Below, in pieces: positions 62,610 through 64,000 of a stretch of DNA of 64,000 nt. The stretch is from Flavobacterium sp. LC2016-01 (GTDB lineage Bacteria > Bacteroidota > Bacteroidia > Flavobacteriales > Flavobacteriaceae). A model generated the notes under the pieces. That model was not told the origin of the DNA. It did no database searches and saw nothing but the letters and a program-made list of their open reading frames with translations. A program made the translations under genes and the position numbers. Where the stretch lies: positions 160,092 through 224,091 of the forward strand of contig NZ_WMIC01000009.1 of assembly GCF_009711135.1 (NCBI RefSeq), written 5' to 3'. The first letter of the stretch is position 1. Each line of letters starts with the position of its first letter.

Positions 62610-63578
62610 ATGAGCACACAATTATATCCATTGCAGTTTGAACCAATTTTGAAGGAAAGAATTTGGGGAGGCGAAAAGCTGAAAACAGTTTTAAATAAAC
62701 CAATTACTTCTAAAATTACTGGTGAAAGCTGGGAATTGTCTACTGTTGAAGGAGATGTAAGCGTGGTTTCAAATGGCGATTTGAAAGGAAAATCGTTAAT
62801 GGAACTTATTAATGAAAAACCAAATGAAATTTTGGGAACTAGCGTTTATGAGCGTTTCGGAAAACAGTTTCCGTTACTTTTTAAATATCTAGATGCTCGC
62901 GAAGATCTTTCGATTCAGGTTCATCCAAATGATAAATTGGCAAAAGAGCGTCATAACTCTTTTGGCAAAACCGAAATGTGGTACGTAATGCAGGCCGATT
63001 CTGATTCAAGAATTATTGTTGGTTTTAAGGAGAACTCAAGCAAGGAAGAGTATTTGAAACATCTGCATGATAATACGCTTGTATCTATTTTAGATGATGT
63101 AAAAGCAAAATCTGGTGATGTTTTCTTTTTAGAAACAGGAACAGTTCATGCAATTGGAGCAGGTTTGGTTGTTGCCGAGATTCAGCAGACTTCTGATATT
63201 ACGTATCGATTGTATGATTTTGACCGAGTTGATGCGCAGGGGAATAAAAGAGAATTGCACGTAGATTTAGCGCTTGATGCGATCAATTACAATAAAGTTG
63301 ATACACAGAAGAAATACGAAACAAAATCAAATGTTTCGAATACAGTTGTTGATTGTCCTTATTTTACAACGAATTTTATTCCGTTAGAAGACAAAGTGGG
63401 AGTTTCAAAATCTGGGGAAACTTTTACTGTTTATATGTGTATCGAAGGAAGTTTTGAAATCGAATATGCCGGATTTAGTGATACTTATGTGAAAGGAGAT
63501 ACAGTTTTGGTTCCGGCAACTGTAAGTGATTTTATTTTGGACGGAAATGCTTCAATTTTAGAAATTTACATTTCTTAG
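62610..63578 (+). CDS. manA: Mannose-6-phosphate isomerase, class I
   Basis: A 322-residue zinc enzyme. RIWGGEKLKTVLNK starts the cupin fold; SIQVHPNDKLA (zinc Gln and His), GKTEMWYV (zinc Glu) and LETGTVHAIGAGLVVAEIQQ (zinc His) and DFDRVDAQGNKRELH are conserved. It links fructose-6-phosphate with mannose-6-phosphate and so supplies GDP-mannose or GDP-fucose for glycans such as the one made by the large locus. Confidence 0.94.
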   Translation: MSTQLYPLQFEPILKERIWGGEKLKTVLNKPITSKITGESWELSTVEGDVSVVSNGDLKGKSLMELINEKPNEILGTSVYERFGKQFPLLFKYLDAREDLSIQVHPNDKLAKERHNSFGKTEMWYVMQADSDSRIIVGFKENSSKEEYLKHLHDNTLVSILDDVKAKSGDVFFLETGTVHAIGAGLVVAEIQQTSDITYRLYDFDRVDAQGNKRELHVDLALDAINYNKVDTQKKYETKSNVSNTVVDCPYFTTNFIPLEDKVGVSKSGETFTVYMCIEGSFEIEYAGFSDTYVKGDTVLVPATVSDFILDGNASILEIYIS

Positions 63579-63600
63579 CACTTATTCTAAAGATAATATG

Positions 63601-63608
63601 TATTTTTG
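63601..63608 (+). promoter_or_regulatory. -7 promoter element before the small 88-residue gene
   Basis: TATTTTTG matches TAnnTTTG and would start a transcript near 63615, about 20 bases before ATG 63636. A TTG at 63606 that would extend the frame lies inside this element. Confidence 0.6.
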
Positions 63609-63635
63609 CAAACGCAAATTAAAATTATAATAAAA

Positions 63636-63902
63636 ATGGCAAACGTTAAAAATTTAAAGAAAGACATCAATTTTGTATTAGGAGATATTATTGAAGCAGT
63701 TTACTTGTTTGAGCTTTCAACTACAGGAAACCCTACTCCAGAAACGAATGCTTTAATCGATGAAGCGATCGCTGCATTTGATACTTTGATCACAAAAGTG
63801 AACGCAAAGAACGTTGAAAACAAAAAAGCGCACTTCAAACAAATCAATGTTGAATTGGAAGAAACTGCTAATCAATTGATTGCTAAAATCAACGAATTGT
63901 AA
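63636..63902 (+). CDS. Small conserved helical protein of unknown function
   Basis: An 88-residue protein from ATG 63636: KNLKKDINFVLGDIIEAVYL, then TGNPTPETNALIDEAIAAFD and NVENKKAHFKQINVELEETA. It looks like two long amphipathic helices with a short link. I do not recall a functional name for it. Own promoter, balanced codon use and high Lys content suggest a well expressed gene. Confidence 0.82.
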   Translation: MANVKNLKKDINFVLGDIIEAVYLFELSTTGNPTPETNALIDEAIAAFDTLITKVNAKNVENKKAHFKQINVELEETANQLIAKINEL

Positions 63903-63935
63903 GCAAAAAAAAGTATAAAAAAGTGCAAATTTATT

Positions 63936-63965
63936 TTGGAAAAACGAAAAACCGCTTTATATTTG
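63936..63965 (+). promoter_or_regulatory. Full Bacteroidota promoter for the tRNA gene
   Basis: A -33 box TTTG (63936-63939) and a -7 box TATATTTG (63958-63965) are 18 bases apart, the best match to the TTTG-N19-TAnnTTTG consensus in the window. Transcription would start near 63972, nine bases before the tRNA. Confidence 0.75.
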
Positions 63966-63980
63966 CACCCGTAATGAGTC

Positions 63981-64000
63981 GCCAGCGTAGCTCAGTTGGC
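63981..64000 (+). tRNA. tRNA, 5' end only, probably tRNA-Thr
   Basis: GCCAGCGTAGCTCAGTTGGC has the acceptor strand, the U8-A9-like TA, and the D-stem and D-loop of a tRNA. The anticodon lies outside the window. The acceptor sequence GCCAGCG matches what I recall for Thr (TGT) tRNAs in this group; this is a guess from the first 20 bases. Confidence 0.8.

Overview
The window is a piece of chromosome from a Flavobacteriaceae bacterium, most likely Flavobacterium. The DNA is strongly AT-rich. Promoters carry the Bacteroidota -7 element TAnnTTTG and almost no gene has a Shine-Dalgarno sequence. The gene content is also typical: a PorV/PorQ-type outer-membrane protein, a DUF4105 protein, and the order kdsD-tatC-lptB beside a divergent recQ. 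Every identification is by reading motifs and gene order; no database search was possible.

Bases 1-43911 form one unbroken plus-strand surface-polysaccharide (O-antigen or capsule) locus. It opens with the 3' end of rfbA (dTDP-glucose synthesis, hence rhamnose) and a membrane-bound UDP-GlcNAc 4,6-dehydratase. A Wzm/Wzt ABC exporter follows. Next is a four-gene cassette (4718-7541) of a CMP-sugar synthetase, a NeuB-like synthase, a hexapeptide acetyltransferase and a KdsC-like phosphatase, which looks like a phosphorylated, KDN-type nonulosonate pathway. Then come about twenty glycosyltransferases and putative glycosyltransferases. They are interrupted by a second, canonical sialic-acid-type set neuB-neuC-neuA (23512-26483), a 2-hydroxyacid dehydrogenase, a methyltransferase, and several acyl-transfer systems (acyltransferase-3, MBOAT plus SGNH partner, three hexapeptide enzymes). 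The locus ends with an O-antigen ligase/polymerase-like membrane protein and the initiating polyprenyl-phosphate sugar transferase. An ABC exporter is present and no Wzx or Wzz was seen, so export is probably ABC-dependent.

The locus shows recent decay and rearrangement. A wecB gene (20212-21309) carries two in-frame stop codons at expected glutamine positions plus substitutions in conserved motifs. A broken copy of the start of a GT4 gene (29780-30022) lies just before an acyltransferase gene and the intact copy of the same GT4 gene. The middle of the locus looks more AT-rich than its flanks.

Bases 43914-64000 are ordinary chromosome: a DUF4105 protein and a PorV/PorQ-family barrel (minus); pssA and a GH25 lysozyme-like protein (plus); a minus-strand run kdsD-tatC-carboxymuconolactone decarboxylase-lptB-DUF5808; recQ; small proteins; an FAD oxidoreductase; a quinone oxidoreductase; an exported aminopeptidase P; a META-domain lipoprotein; exported msrA/msrB; then idi, queD, a peroxiredoxin, manA, a small conserved protein and the first 20 bases of a tRNA, probably tRNA-Thr. 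Several intergenic spaces here hold inverted-repeat elements. I saw no CRISPR array, insertion sequence, rRNA or phage gene. No gene-free stretch exceeds 300 bases, the longest being the 294-base msrB-idi spacer.
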